Assembly (NCBI GenBank): GCA_963700925.1
Contig: OY969553.1
Location: forward strand, 1,302,001 to 1,366,000
DNA length: 64,000 nt
Direction of reading: 5' to 3'
Origin: CAWJMD01 sp963700925
GTDB taxonomy: Bacteria > Actinomycetota > Actinomycetes > Actinomycetales > CAWJMD01
Under the pieces are notes generated by a model. That model made no database searches. It saw only the letters and a program-made list of their open reading frames with translations, and was not told where the DNA came from. Below, piece after piece: positions 8,422 through 16,310 of this stretch. The position numbers and the translations under genes are program-made. Each line of letters opens with the position of its first letter. Within the stretch, counting starts at the first letter, position 1.

Positions 8422-8772
8422 ATGTCCGGGTTCAAGAACTTCATCCTTCGCGGGAACCTCGTGGAGATCGCGGTAGGGCTGATCATGGCTCTGGCGTTCG
8501 CCGCGGTCGTCACCGCGTTCGTCAACTGGCTTACGGCACTGCTTCCTGAGACGGCCTCCAGCATCTTCTCGAACGAGGTGAACAGCTTCGGCGCCTTCCT
8601 GAACGCGGCGGTCTCGTTCGTGCTGATGGGTGCGGTGGTCTACTTCCTGGTGGTGACGCCCTACACCAAGGCCAAGGAGCGGTTCTTCCCCGCCGAGGAG
8701 GAGGGCACCCCCGCTGACGTCGCGTTGCTGGAGGAGATCCGCGACCTGCTGCGCACCAACCCCAAGGTCTAG
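8422..8772 (+). CDS. mscL: Large-conductance mechanosensitive channel
   Basis: Homopentameric channel that opens under membrane tension to release solutes on osmotic downshock. The 116-residue protein has the MscL N-terminal amphipathic helix and first membrane helix (FKNFILRGNLVEIAVGLIMALAFAAVVTAFV), a periplasmic loop, the second helix (residues ~65-88, ending VTPYTKAKERF) and a short C-terminal helix (LLEEIRDLLRTN). ATG at 8422 follows CAGGAGTGTC. Upstream (about 8312-8340) is an imperfect direct repeat of CCGCCACGTT. Confidence 0.95.
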   Translation: MSGFKNFILRGNLVEIAVGLIMALAFAAVVTAFVNWLTALLPETASSIFSNEVNSFGAFLNAAVSFVLMGAVVYFLVVTPYTKAKERFFPAEEEGTPADVALLEEIRDLLRTNPKV

Positions 8773-8778
8773 GTAGCT

Positions 8779-8795
8779 GCACTCCCTGAGGGTGC
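8779..8795. terminator. Weak hairpin between convergent genes
   Basis: GCACTCCCTGAGGGTGC can fold with a six-pair stem (one G-T wobble). It is between the convergent ends of mscL and the small acidic protein gene; no T tract follows on either strand. Confidence 0.3.
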
Positions 8796-8808
8796 CGTCC
8801 GCCGCGCG

Positions 8809-8988
8809 TCACCAGTGCGGCGGACGGTCTCGCAGGTACCGCTCGTCGTCCGACTCGTCAGAGTCGCCGGAGCCGGAACGGTCCCACCCCTCGTCGCTGT
8901 CGTCGCTCGACCGATCCGGGATAACTGGGGGGTCCGCCGGTCCCTCCGCGTCCTTGCCGTCCCCGGGCTTCTTGGCGCGCGGGCTCAT
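8809..8988 (-). CDS. Small acidic hypothetical protein (59 aa)
   Basis: Beginning MSPRAKKPGDGKDAEG, it has a basic start, an acidic Ser/Asp-rich middle (about residues 26-48) and the C-terminal motif DERYLRDRPPHW, a tail I recall from small uncharacterised actinobacterial proteins next to MoxR/VWA operons. Its ATG (8988-8986) overlaps the TGA of the preceding VWA gene as ATGA, so it is the last gene of the MoxR-DUF58-VWA operon and is probably translationally coupled. No membrane segment, no recognised domain. The coupling and tail make a real gene likely; function unknown. Confidence 0.65.
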   Translation of the reverse strand: MSPRAKKPGDGKDAEGPADPPVIPDRSSDDSDEGWDRSGSGDSDESDDERYLRDRPPHW

Positions 8989-9950
8989 GACAGCCGTCCG
9001 AACCAGAGCAGCGAACCGACGACGGTCAGCAGCAGCGCGCCCAACCCGAGCAGGGTCCAGCGGTGGGTGATCTCCGACGGCTCCATCTCGTACCCGACGG
9101 ACGAACCGATGTCGTCGTAGACGCGGTTCAGCTCGTCCAGCGTCTGCGCCTGGTAGTAGTCGCCCTCCGTGGCGTCGGCGATCTCCTGCAGTTCGGCCTC
9201 GTTGACGGGCACGGGCTCGGTGATGCCCTCGATCACGATCACGCCGTCGGGCGTTCCGAAGCCGATCGTCGAGACGGGCACACCCGCCTCGACCGCGGCG
9301 GCGGCGGCGTCGGCGTTGGGCCGTCCGACCGTCGTCTCGCCGTCTGACAGAACGACGATGCGCGCCGGAACCGGTTCTCCCCCAGGCTCTTCCGGCACCT
9401 GCTCAAGGCTCTGCAGCGACGTGAAGATGCCCTCACCGATCGCGGTGTAGGGCCCCAGCTCGATGGAGTCGATCGCTGACACCACACGCGCGCGGTCGGT
9501 CGTCGGAGGGACGAGCACGGTCGCGGCCCCCGCGAACGTGACCAGCCCGAGGTTAAGGCCCGGCGGCAGGTCGCGCGCGAAGGCGCGTGCCGCTTCCTGG
9601 GCGGCCTCGAGGCGGTTCGGGGCGACGTCCTCCGCCTGCATCGAGAGCGACACGTCGATCGCCAGGACGACGGTCGCCCGCTCCCGCGGCACCCGCACCT
9701 CACCGGCCGGACGGGCGACCGCCACGACCATCACCGCGCAGGTCAGCAGCAGCCCGGCAGCTAGCACGTGCCGCCGCCATCCCGGCCCGCGCGGCGCCAC
9801 GCTCGCCAGCATCGGCAGGGCGCTGAACCGCAGGGCGTAGGCGTGCCGGCGGCGCTGGCCCCACAGGTACAGCCCGAGCAGCAGGGGCAGCAGCAGGAGG
9901 AGCCACAACCGGCCGCCGGCGAGGAACGAGTCGGGGACCACCGCAGTCAC
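8985..9950 (-). CDS. BatA-like von Willebrand factor A membrane protein
   Basis: A 321-residue membrane protein: two helices near residues 13-30 and 60-80, a VWA domain at ~92-275 with an intact metal-ion adhesion site (AIDVSLSM, DxSxS; later TFAG and LSDGETTVG), and a last helix near 297-315. This is the architecture of aerotolerance-operon BatA proteins, which work with MoxR ATPases and DUF58 proteins in assembling or maturing other complexes. The GTG at 9950 overlaps the TGA of the DUF58 gene as GTGA; the longer frame to 10319 runs back through that gene and is a shadow. The biochemical target of the system is unknown here. Confidence 0.85.
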   Translation of the reverse strand: MTAVVPDSFLAGGRLWLLLLLPLLLGLYLWGQRRRHAYALRFSALPMLASVAPRGPGWRRHVLAAGLLLTCAVMVVAVARPAGEVRVPRERATVVLAIDVSLSMQAEDVAPNRLEAAQEAARAFARDLPPGLNLGLVTFAGAATVLVPPTTDRARVVSAIDSIELGPYTAIGEGIFTSLQSLEQVPEEPGGEPVPARIVVLSDGETTVGRPNADAAAAAVEAGVPVSTIGFGTPDGVIVIEGITEPVPVNEAELQEIADATEGDYYQAQTLDELNRVYDDIGSSVGYEMEPSEITHRWTLLGLGALLLTVVGSLLWFGRLS

Positions 9951-11014
9951 GCCCCCCGACGCACGGCGTGGAGCTGGCGCGCGTGCACGCGGTGGGCGAG
10001 AACGAATCGAGCGGTGTCGGCGACCCAGTCGGAGTCCGTCCGCAGCACGAGGTGCGCGCAGCCGGCCCGGCGCAGCTCGGTGCGGACCCGCTCGCGGTGG
10101 GTCGCGGCAGCCTGGGCGAACCTCTGGCGGACGGCCGCTCGTGACGTGTCGACCTCGAGCACCGCACCCGTCTCGGGGTCGACCATGTCGACCACACCGA
10201 CGTTCGGCAGCTCGCTCTCGCGCGGATCGACCACCTCGACGGCGAGCACCTGGTGGCGCACCGACAGCTTGCGGATCGGGCGCGCCCACGACGGCGGCGC
10301 CGAGGGCGGCAGCCTCCACGCTGACAGCCCTGGGTCGAGGAAGTCCGAAACCACCACTCGCAGACCGCGTCTGGGGTGCGCGGAGAAGAGCTTGTCGACT
10401 GCTGGGCCGAGCGGGACGCCGGGCGTGACGCGTCCGGGCTCCAAGGTGTGCTCGGGCTGGTCGAGCAGGGAGCGCAGCAGCGTGGCCAGTGCGAGGCGGC
10501 CTGCGCGGGCGGGGTGCCGGTGCAACCCGTCCTCGTCGAGCAGGTACCCGCCGAAGCGGTCGCCGACCCGTCCCGTCAGCACCCCGACCGTCGCCACCGC
10601 GGCAACGGCCAGCTCGCGCTTGTCCATGCCGCGAGGCTGTGGGCCGCGCACATCGGCCTTCTCGTCCGTGGCCCAGACCGTCCGATGTCTGCGCGTGGCG
10701 CGTTCGGCCGTGCCGAACCGCATCGAGCCCGACAAGTCAACGAGCGCCCACGTCTCCAGCTCGCGGTCGGCCACGACATCGCGGACGTGGGGCTGGGTGG
10801 TGCGGGCCGTCACGGCCCAGTCCATGTGGCGCACGTCGTCCTCGCCCGCCCGGTACAGGCGCGCCTCGGCCAGCTCGGAGCCAGGCCCGGGCAGCAGGCC
10901 CAGGTGCTCGCCGCGCAGGTACCCCTCGAGCCGCCGCACGATGGTGAGCTCGAGCGAGCGGAGCGCGGCGGGCGGTGCCAGGTCGGAGAGCAGGCGCTCC
11001 GTCGACCCCTTCAC
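9947..11014 (-). CDS. DUF58-domain protein of the MoxR operon
   Basis: A 355-residue protein with the DUF58 signature LAEARLYRAGEDDVRHMDWAVTART (about residues 48-72), which matches the RxYxxGDDxRxIDWxxTAR consensus. A degenerate VWA-like fold follows, including ALVDLSGSM and VVVSDF. No membrane helix is obvious. Known partners are MoxR AAA+ ATPases and VWA proteins, both encoded on either side. GTG at 11014 overlaps the moxR stop as GTGA. There is an in-family gain of about 20 residues after the DxSxS-like motif (RATRRHRTVWATDEKADVRG). Role: scaffold or substrate adaptor, not demonstrated. Confidence 0.85.
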   Translation of the reverse strand: MKGSTERLLSDLAPPAALRSLELTIVRRLEGYLRGEHLGLLPGPGSELAEARLYRAGEDDVRHMDWAVTARTTQPHVRDVVADRELETWALVDLSGSMRFGTAERATRRHRTVWATDEKADVRGPQPRGMDKRELAVAAVATVGVLTGRVGDRFGGYLLDEDGLHRHPARAGRLALATLLRSLLDQPEHTLEPGRVTPGVPLGPAVDKLFSAHPRRGLRVVVSDFLDPGLSAWRLPPSAPPSWARPIRKLSVRHQVLAVEVVDPRESELPNVGVVDMVDPETGAVLEVDTSRAAVRQRFAQAAATHRERVRTELRRAGCAHLVLRTDSDWVADTARFVLAHRVHARQLHAVRRGA

Positions 11015-12033
11015 AGCAGGGCCGGCAGCGGCTGCGGCACGACCGCCAGCACCCGTTCGACGACCGACCGGGCCGAGACCCCGTCGGCCACGGCGTCGAA
11101 GCCCAGCACCAGCCGGTGGGCGATCACGTCGACGGCGAGTGCCGCGATGTCGGCCGGCAGCACGTGGTCCCGGCCGCGCACCAGCGCGAGGGCGCGGGCC
11201 GCTGCGACGAGCCCGAGTGTGGCCCGCGGGCTCGCGCCGACGTCCACCACCTCGGCCAGCTCCGGCATGCCGTACTGGGCCGGGTCACGCGTGGCCATCA
11301 CCATCCGCACGACGTAGTCGCCGACGAGAGGGTGCACGTAGATGTGGTCGGCCATCCGCTGGAGCCGGAGCACCTGCTCGTTGGTGAGCACCTGGTGCGC
11401 GACGGGCGGGTCGACGCTCATCCGGCGGAGGATCTCCGCCTCCTCGTGGGCGCGCGGCAGCGGGACGTCGACCTTGAGCAGGAACCGGTCTCGCTGTGCC
11501 TCGGGCAGCGGGTAGACGCCCTCGGACTCGAGCGGGTTCTGCGTGGCGATCACGATGAACGGGTCGGGCAGGGGGAACGACCGGCCGCCGAGAGACACCT
11601 GGTGCTCGGCCATCAGCTCGAGCATCGCGGCCTGCACCTTCGCCGGGGCGCGGTTGACCTCGTCCGCCAGAACGAAGTTGACGAACACCGGCCCGAGCTC
11701 GATGTCGAACGTCTCTGCGCTCGGACGGTAGATGCGGGTGCCGACGATGTCGGACGGCACCAGGTCGGGCGTGAACTGCAGTCGCGCGAAGCTGCCGCCC
11801 AGCACCGTCGCGAAGGTGCGGACTGCCAGGGTCTTGGCCACGCCGGGCACACCCTCCAGCAGGCAGTGCCCGCGGGCGAGCAGCGCCACCATCAGGCGGT
11901 CGACCATGCCGTGCTGGCCGACCACGACGGAGGAGACCGCACGGGCCGCGGCCCGCAGCGCGTCGAGGTCGGAGCCGGTCCCCGGCGGCCCGTTGGAGCC
12001 GGGCGTGACGGGGTCCTTGGCGGAGGTGCTCAC
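11011..12033 (-). CDS. MoxR-family AAA+ ATPase
   Basis: Chaperone-like ATPase, 340 residues. Walker A is GVPGVAKTLA (about residues 64-73), Walker B VLADEVNRAPAK, sensor 1 FIVIATQNPLESEG and the lid domain QRMADHIYVHPLVGDYVVRMV, all as in MoxR. The start is taken as GTG at 12033, with GGAG upstream, because the further N-terminal frame to 12171 is low-complexity and crosses the divergent promoter region. It heads an operon moxR-DUF58-VWA-small acidic protein in which every junction is a four-base overlap, so the products are probably made in fixed ratio. Confidence 0.9.
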   Translation of the reverse strand: MSTSAKDPVTPGSNGPPGTGSDLDALRAAARAVSSVVVGQHGMVDRLMVALLARGHCLLEGVPGVAKTLAVRTFATVLGGSFARLQFTPDLVPSDIVGTRIYRPSAETFDIELGPVFVNFVLADEVNRAPAKVQAAMLELMAEHQVSLGGRSFPLPDPFIVIATQNPLESEGVYPLPEAQRDRFLLKVDVPLPRAHEEAEILRRMSVDPPVAHQVLTNEQVLRLQRMADHIYVHPLVGDYVVRMVMATRDPAQYGMPELAEVVDVGASPRATLGLVAAARALALVRGRDHVLPADIAALAVDVIAHRLVLGFDAVADGVSARSVVERVLAVVPQPLPALL

Positions 12034-12130
12034 CGGGCCATTCCACCACTCCTGCTCGGGCGGCGCGGAGCCCGCTCGTCCCTGTGGTCGCTGGGTCCTG
12101 GCTCCCGAGCGGGTGTGGTCGAATGGCGGG
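12034..12130. promoter_or_regulatory. Divergent promoter region, moxR operon / membrane protein
   Basis: The 97-bp spacer between two divergent starts must carry both promoters. No convincing -10/-35 pair or palindrome stood out by eye. Confidence 0.35.
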
Positions 12131-13333
12131 GTGTCGAGCGAGACCGTGCCGCCGCCCTCGGGCACGCCCACGACCCTTGGCCGCTACAGCGTCGTGGGCC
12201 GCTGGCACAGCGCTGCAGGTGGACAGGTGCTGGCTGCGCAGGGTCCGGGCGGCGAGCAGGTCGAGCTCGTGCTGATGGCACCCGGGCCAGCGCAGGACGC
12301 GGCCGCGCGGGACCGCTTCGCGGCGGCCGCCGAGCGCCTGAGCATCGAGCACCCGGGCCGGCTCCTCGAGATCCAGGCCGACGGACCTCTGACGTGGGCC
12401 GCGCTGCGTCCAGGGTCGGGACCCGAGGGCGCCCGCCCGCTGCTCGAGGCGCCGCTGCCGGCCGGCGCCGGTGTCAGCCCGGGACCTGGCCCCGCCTTCT
12501 CTCCCCATTGGAGCAACGGTCCGCAGGCCTACCCGACGTTGACCCCGTTCGCGCCGCTGGCGCCCCCGCCGGAGGACGAGCGGCCATGGTGGCGGAGCTG
12601 GTGGCTGGTCGCTGTGCTCGTGCTGGCCGTCATCGTCCTGCTGCTGATCCTGTCGGCGTGCTGGCCGAGGGAAGATCCCGCGCCGGCGCCCTCACCGAGC
12701 CCGAGCGACTCGCCCAGCCCCACGCCGACACCGTCGGCGACCACCTCGTCCCCGGGCGGCTCCACACCCGCCCCCAGCGGGGAGCCCGGCTCACCGACTC
12801 CCACCAACGAGGCGCAGGGCACCCCCTCGCAGAGCCTGCAGGCCGGCCCTGGCGTGGCGGGTCCCAGCTTCACCGAGGACGACAGGGCCGTCGAGATGCG
12901 GCTCGCCGGCCTGCCCTTCCCGTTCCGGGTGCCCGAGGGCTGGGAGTGCTCGAGGGACGCCGAGGCGGCGGCACCGGTGGTGCGCTACATCTGTTCCGAC
13001 ACCGCGTTCGACGACTCGGACGGGCTGCCACCCCCGTCCGGTGTCGTGCAGGTCGAGCCCTGCCCGCCGCCCTGTGGCGACCTCGAGTGGGAGACGCTGC
13101 GCAACCAGGCGAGCGACGACGGCGGCTGGGTGCTCGTGGACGACACGACGGTCACGGTGCTGGACTTCTCCCCCGAGCTGCCGCTGTACGAGCGGATCAG
13201 GATGAGCCGCCTCTACTCGCCCGTCGGGGGGGAGATGCCCGACACCCACGTCTACAGCGAGTTCACCGCCCCTCCCGAGCTTTTCGGCGAGGTGCAGAAG
13301 ATCACCAACGACATTCGAGCGAACACTCCCTGA
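12131..13333 (+). CDS. Single-TM protein with degenerate kinase-like N-lobe
   Basis: A 400-residue protein. Residues ~10-95 (LGRYSVVGRWHSAAGGQVLAA...ARDRFAAAAERLSIEHPG) follow the N-lobe of bacterial eukaryotic-like Ser/Thr kinases (LGRYxVxGxLGxGGMGxVYLA...xRFxxExxxxxxxxHP). However, the glycine loop is broken, the VALKV lysine is replaced (VELVL) and no catalytic C-lobe follows. After a Pro-rich linker comes one membrane helix (~157-177), a long Pro/Ser/Thr spacer (~180-240) and an extracellular domain with six cysteines including CPPPCGD, similar to lipoprotein/DUF-type domains of unknown role. GTG at 12131. It would be a receptor-like pseudokinase fragment; the homology is by eye. Confidence 0.55.
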   Translation: MSSETVPPPSGTPTTLGRYSVVGRWHSAAGGQVLAAQGPGGEQVELVLMAPGPAQDAAARDRFAAAAERLSIEHPGRLLEIQADGPLTWAALRPGSGPEGARPLLEAPLPAGAGVSPGPGPAFSPHWSNGPQAYPTLTPFAPLAPPPEDERPWWRSWWLVAVLVLAVIVLLLILSACWPREDPAPAPSPSPSDSPSPTPTPSATTSSPGGSTPAPSGEPGSPTPTNEAQGTPSQSLQAGPGVAGPSFTEDDRAVEMRLAGLPFPFRVPEGWECSRDAEAAAPVVRYICSDTAFDDSDGLPPPSGVVQVEPCPPPCGDLEWETLRNQASDDGGWVLVDDTTVTVLDFSPELPLYERIRMSRLYSPVGGEMPDTHVYSEFTAPPELFGEVQKITNDIRANTP

Positions 13334-13392
13334 TCGGCGGAACCCGAGCCCCGGCTGTTCCCCCGGACGGGTGGTTCTGGGAGGCTGAACCC

Positions 13393-15126
13393 ATGGATCC
13401 CCTGCCCACCGGCGACGACGCCGATGGGCGCTACACCTCGGCAGAGACGTCCGACGCGCCAGAGGCAACAGAGCCGCCTGCCCCGCACATCGAAGCCGTC
13501 GCGGAACCGCCTGCCCCGCACATCGAAGCCATGGCGGAACCGCCTGCCCCGCACGACGACGAGACGGTCGCGGAGCCCCCTGCCCCGCACCCCGAGGCAG
13601 TCGCCGAACAGGCTGCCCAGCGGCACCAGGAGGTCGCTGACCGGGCCGTCCTGCTGCTCCAGCGGGCGCAGGAACACGCCGACCGGATGACCGACGAGGC
13701 GGATCGCAAAGCCGCCGACGCCACCCAGTCGCTCGCGCAGGCGACCGCGCGGCTCGAGTCGGCCACTGCCGAGGCCCGCTCCCTGGTGATCGACGCGACC
13801 GAACAGTCACGGCTCGTCCTCCAGACGGCGGAACAGACGCGCGCGGATGTGCTCTCAGAGGCACAGCGCGTGGCCGATGGTCAGCGGGCTGAGGCAGAGC
13901 AGGTGCTCACCGCCGCCCGCGAGGAGGCCGAGCAGACGCTCAGCAGTGCGCACGCAGAGGCGAAGCGCGTTCTGACCGAGGCGACCGAGGAGGCCGAGAC
14001 CGGACGGGCGCTGTGGCTGGACGAGCGCGACCACGAGCTGACGACCGCGCGCGAGCAGGCCGAGAAGTGGCGTACGGAGGCTGCCGCAGAGGCCGAGGCC
14101 TTGCGCGCGCGCAGCAACGACGAGGCGACCACTGCGACGACCCGGGCCCGCCAGGAGGCGGACCGTGTGCTGCGCGCCGCCGAGGCCGAGCGCGAGCAGC
14201 TGTTCGCCGCGGCCCAGCAGACGCGTGTCGAGGCAACGGCCGCCGCCGAGGAGGAGCTGGCCGCCGCCGCGGAGCAGACGCGCTGGACGCAGGAGACCAT
14301 CGCGGCACTGCTCGCCACCGCCGACGAGGAGGCCGACCGCACCCGCGCGCAGGGCCACTCCGACGCGGCCGAGCTCGTCCGCGAGATCCGGGAGCGCGCC
14401 ACCGCCCTGCTCACCGCCGTCGAGGCCGAGGCGCAGCGACGGCTGGACGACTCGGCCGAGCAGGCCGCCAAGGTGCTGGCCGCGGCCGAGGCGGCCGCGC
14501 AGGAGGTCGGCCGCGTGGCCGAGCGCGAACGCACCCGCCAGGGCGACGAGATCCGGCGGATGCGTGAGGATGCCGAGGCCTTTGCGTCGGAGGCGCGGGA
14601 GCGTGCCGAACGCCGACTGGCAGAGTCGGAGGCCGGAGCGCGGATGGTGCGCGAGCAGAGCGCGATCGACCTGGCCTCCGCCCAGCACGAGGCCGTCCAG
14701 ACCCGTCAGGCAGCCCGGGAGGAGTCGACGACCCTCGTCACGACGGCACGCCAGGAGGTCGACGCCCTCCGCACGCAGGCGCGCGAGCAGCTCGAGCAGG
14801 CGCAGGCGAGGGTGGCGGCACTCGCCTCGCGCAGGGACCGTATCGTGGCAGAGCTGAGCCAGTACTCGGGCGTGATCGACGCCCTCGCGGTGCCCGAGCG
14901 CATCCCCGCCGAAGAGCTGGCCGACGACGAGACGTTCGGCGACGACCTCGCCGCGCTGCACGACGAGCCGCTGCACGACACCCAGCACGACACCCAGCAC
15001 GACACCCAGCACGACACCCAGCACGACACCCAGCCGAAGCACGACACCCAGCACGACAGCGGGAACCACCACACCGAGCTCGACGACAACCCCACGGACA
15101 CCGTCCAGATGCAGAGGATCCGATGA
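13393..15126 (+). CDS. Long alanine/glutamate-rich coiled-coil protein (FilP/Scy-like)
   Basis: A 577-residue, almost wholly helical protein. Residues ~27-71 are four copies of an 11-12-residue repeat beginning EPPAPH; ~75-480 are continuous Ala/Glu/Arg heptads without breaks (for example AEQTRADVLSEAQRVADGQR). A short segment LSQYSGVIDALAVPERIPAEE follows, then a tail with five tandem HDTQ units plus one more. Composition and neighbourhood resemble actinobacterial filament-forming, polarity or cytoskeletal proteins (FilP, Scy), an inference only. ATG at 13393 follows GGGAGGCTGAACCC; the frame is open much further upstream but only as a shadow of the moxR region. It overlaps the next gene by ATGA. 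Confidence 0.75.
   Translation: MDPLPTGDDADGRYTSAETSDAPEATEPPAPHIEAVAEPPAPHIEAMAEPPAPHDDETVAEPPAPHPEAVAEQAAQRHQEVADRAVLLLQRAQEHADRMTDEADRKAADATQSLAQATARLESATAEARSLVIDATEQSRLVLQTAEQTRADVLSEAQRVADGQRAEAEQVLTAAREEAEQTLSSAHAEAKRVLTEATEEAETGRALWLDERDHELTTAREQAEKWRTEAAAEAEALRARSNDEATTATTRARQEADRVLRAAEAEREQLFAAAQQTRVEATAAAEEELAAAAEQTRWTQETIAALLATADEEADRTRAQGHSDAAELVREIRERATALLTAVEAEAQRRLDDSAEQAAKVLAAAEAAAQEVGRVAERERTRQGDEIRRMREDAEAFASEARERAERRLAESEAGARMVREQSAIDLASAQHEAVQTRQAAREESTTLVTTARQEVDALRTQAREQLEQAQARVAALASRRDRIVAELSQYSGVIDALAVPERIPAEELADDETFGDDLAALHDEPLHDTQHDTQHDTQHDTQHDTQPKHDTQHDSGNHHTELDDNPTDTVQMQRIR
13471..13605 (+). repeat. Four in-frame tandem repeats (EPPAPH units)
   Basis: Units of 33, 33, 36 and 33 bp starting at 13471, 13504, 13537 and 13573, each encoding EPPAPH plus a 5-6-residue acidic tail. 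The first two are nearly identical at the DNA level; the later two diverge. Confidence 0.85.
14974..15060 (+). repeat. 12-bp tandem repeat encoding HDTQ
   Basis: Five exact copies of CACGACACCCAG (14974-15033), a six-base insertion CCGAAG, a sixth copy (15040-15051) and a partial seventh. Perfect identity at synonymous positions indicates recent expansion by slippage or unequal exchange. Since the unit is a multiple of three, copy-number change keeps the frame. Confidence 0.9.
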
Positions 15127-16283
15127 ACGACGTACTGCCCTTCCGCACCGTCCTGCGCGGCTACGAGCCCCACCAGGTCGAGCAGCGACTGACCGAGCTC
15201 GAGCGGGCTCTGCAGCAAGCCCGCGCCGAGGCCGAGCAGTACCGCGCCCGGCTGGGCGAGCGGGACAACCGCTTGGACGCCCTGACCGGCGACCTGCAGC
15301 GCGCGCAGACTGAGGCAGACGAGGCTCGCTCGGACACCATCCCGTCCGAACCGAACTTCGAGGGCCTGGGCAAACGCATCGGGCAGATGCTGAAGCTCGC
15401 GAAGGAAGAGGCCGAGGACCTGCGGTCCGGCGTGGCCGAGGAGGTCGCAGTCCAGCGGATGGCCGGGCAGAAGGAGGCCGACGCGCTGCGTGAGGCTGCC
15501 GACCGGTACGCGGCCGACACCCGCGGCGCGGCGGATTCCGACGCGGCGAAGCTGCTGGAGCAGGCACGCCGCTCCGCCGACGACATCCTGGACGACGCCG
15601 ACCGCGAGGCGACGGCACGCCGCGAGGAGGCGGAGGCCGTCTACGAGCACCAGCGGGCCGCTGCTGCTGCCGCCGCCGCCGACTTCGAGACCACGCTGGC
15701 CGAGCGCCGCAGGAAGGCCGAGATCGACTTCACGCAGCGGTCGTCCGCTGCCGAGCAGACCCTGCTCGAGGCCGAGCGGCACGCTCAGCAGTCGCGGGCC
15801 GAGGCCGAGCGGATCGAGGGCGACGCCGGGCAGGCAGCCGAGCACGCCATCGCCGAGGCGCGCGCGCAGGCCGAGGAGCTTCTCGCCACCGCACGGGCGA
15901 AGGCCGACCGAGTGCGTGCCGAGTCGGAGCGCGAGCTGCTGGCAGCCACGTCACGTCGTGACTCGATCAACGCGCAGCTGACCAACGTGCGGCACATGCT
16001 GGCGACCCTGTCGGGCACCTCTGCGGGCGATGCGATCGCCGCGGTCGTCGGCCCGATGGACCCGCACCACGGTGCGCAGCCGGCCGAGCAGCCTGCCGAA
16101 GCCGCCGAGGCCCACCGCGACTTCCTGATCTCGTCGCGTGAGGCCGTCGTCGACGAGGACGTCGCTGACGAGGACGACGTCGAGATCGAGGCATCGGCCG
16201 ACGACGAGCTGGACGAGGTCACCGACGAGGAGACGGCACCCATCGACACCACCAAGCACCACGCGAGCGCCAGCAAGTCGTAG
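15123..16283 (+). CDS. DivIVA-like coiled-coil protein
   Basis: A 386-residue protein. The N-terminus (LPFRTVLRGYEPHQVEQRLTELE) has the short DivIVA-type pattern FxxxLRGYxxxxVDxxL that targets polar membranes in actinobacteria. A Gly-rich hinge near residues 75-90 (FEGLGKRIGQMLKLAKEEA) matches the second conserved DivIVA/Scy segment. Heptad repeats continue to ~300, then a very acidic tail (DEDVADEDDVEIEASADDELDEV) ends in a His/Ser stretch. Its ATG overlaps the TGA of the preceding coiled-coil gene (ATGA), so the two are co-translated and may co-assemble, as Scy and FilP do in Streptomyces. That partnership is inference. Confidence 0.75.
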   Translation: MNDVLPFRTVLRGYEPHQVEQRLTELERALQQARAEAEQYRARLGERDNRLDALTGDLQRAQTEADEARSDTIPSEPNFEGLGKRIGQMLKLAKEEAEDLRSGVAEEVAVQRMAGQKEADALREAADRYAADTRGAADSDAAKLLEQARRSADDILDDADREATARREEAEAVYEHQRAAAAAAAADFETTLAERRRKAEIDFTQRSSAAEQTLLEAERHAQQSRAEAERIEGDAGQAAEHAIAEARAQAEELLATARAKADRVRAESERELLAATSRRDSINAQLTNVRHMLATLSGTSAGDAIAAVVGPMDPHHGAQPAEQPAEAAEAHRDFLISSREAVVDEDVADEDDVEIEASADDELDEVTDEETAPIDTTKHHASASKS

Positions 16284-16310
16284 GTCGCTGACTACCCCGT
16301 GCTCGATGGG

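Noticed and set aside
10975..13392. Long N-terminal extension of the coiled-coil gene frame
   Set aside because: This part of the frame runs antisense to moxR and through the membrane protein gene; a good ATG with GGGAGG lies at 13393 where heptad-type sequence begins.
14974..15060. Possible CRISPR-like array
   Set aside because: Unit is only 12 bp without spacers, in frame inside a protein gene; no cas genes anywhere.
13855..15618. A 587-codon minus-strand frame opposite the coiled-coil genes
   Set aside because: Shadow of repetitive Ala/Glu codons; composition is Leu/Gly/Arg monotony without domains.
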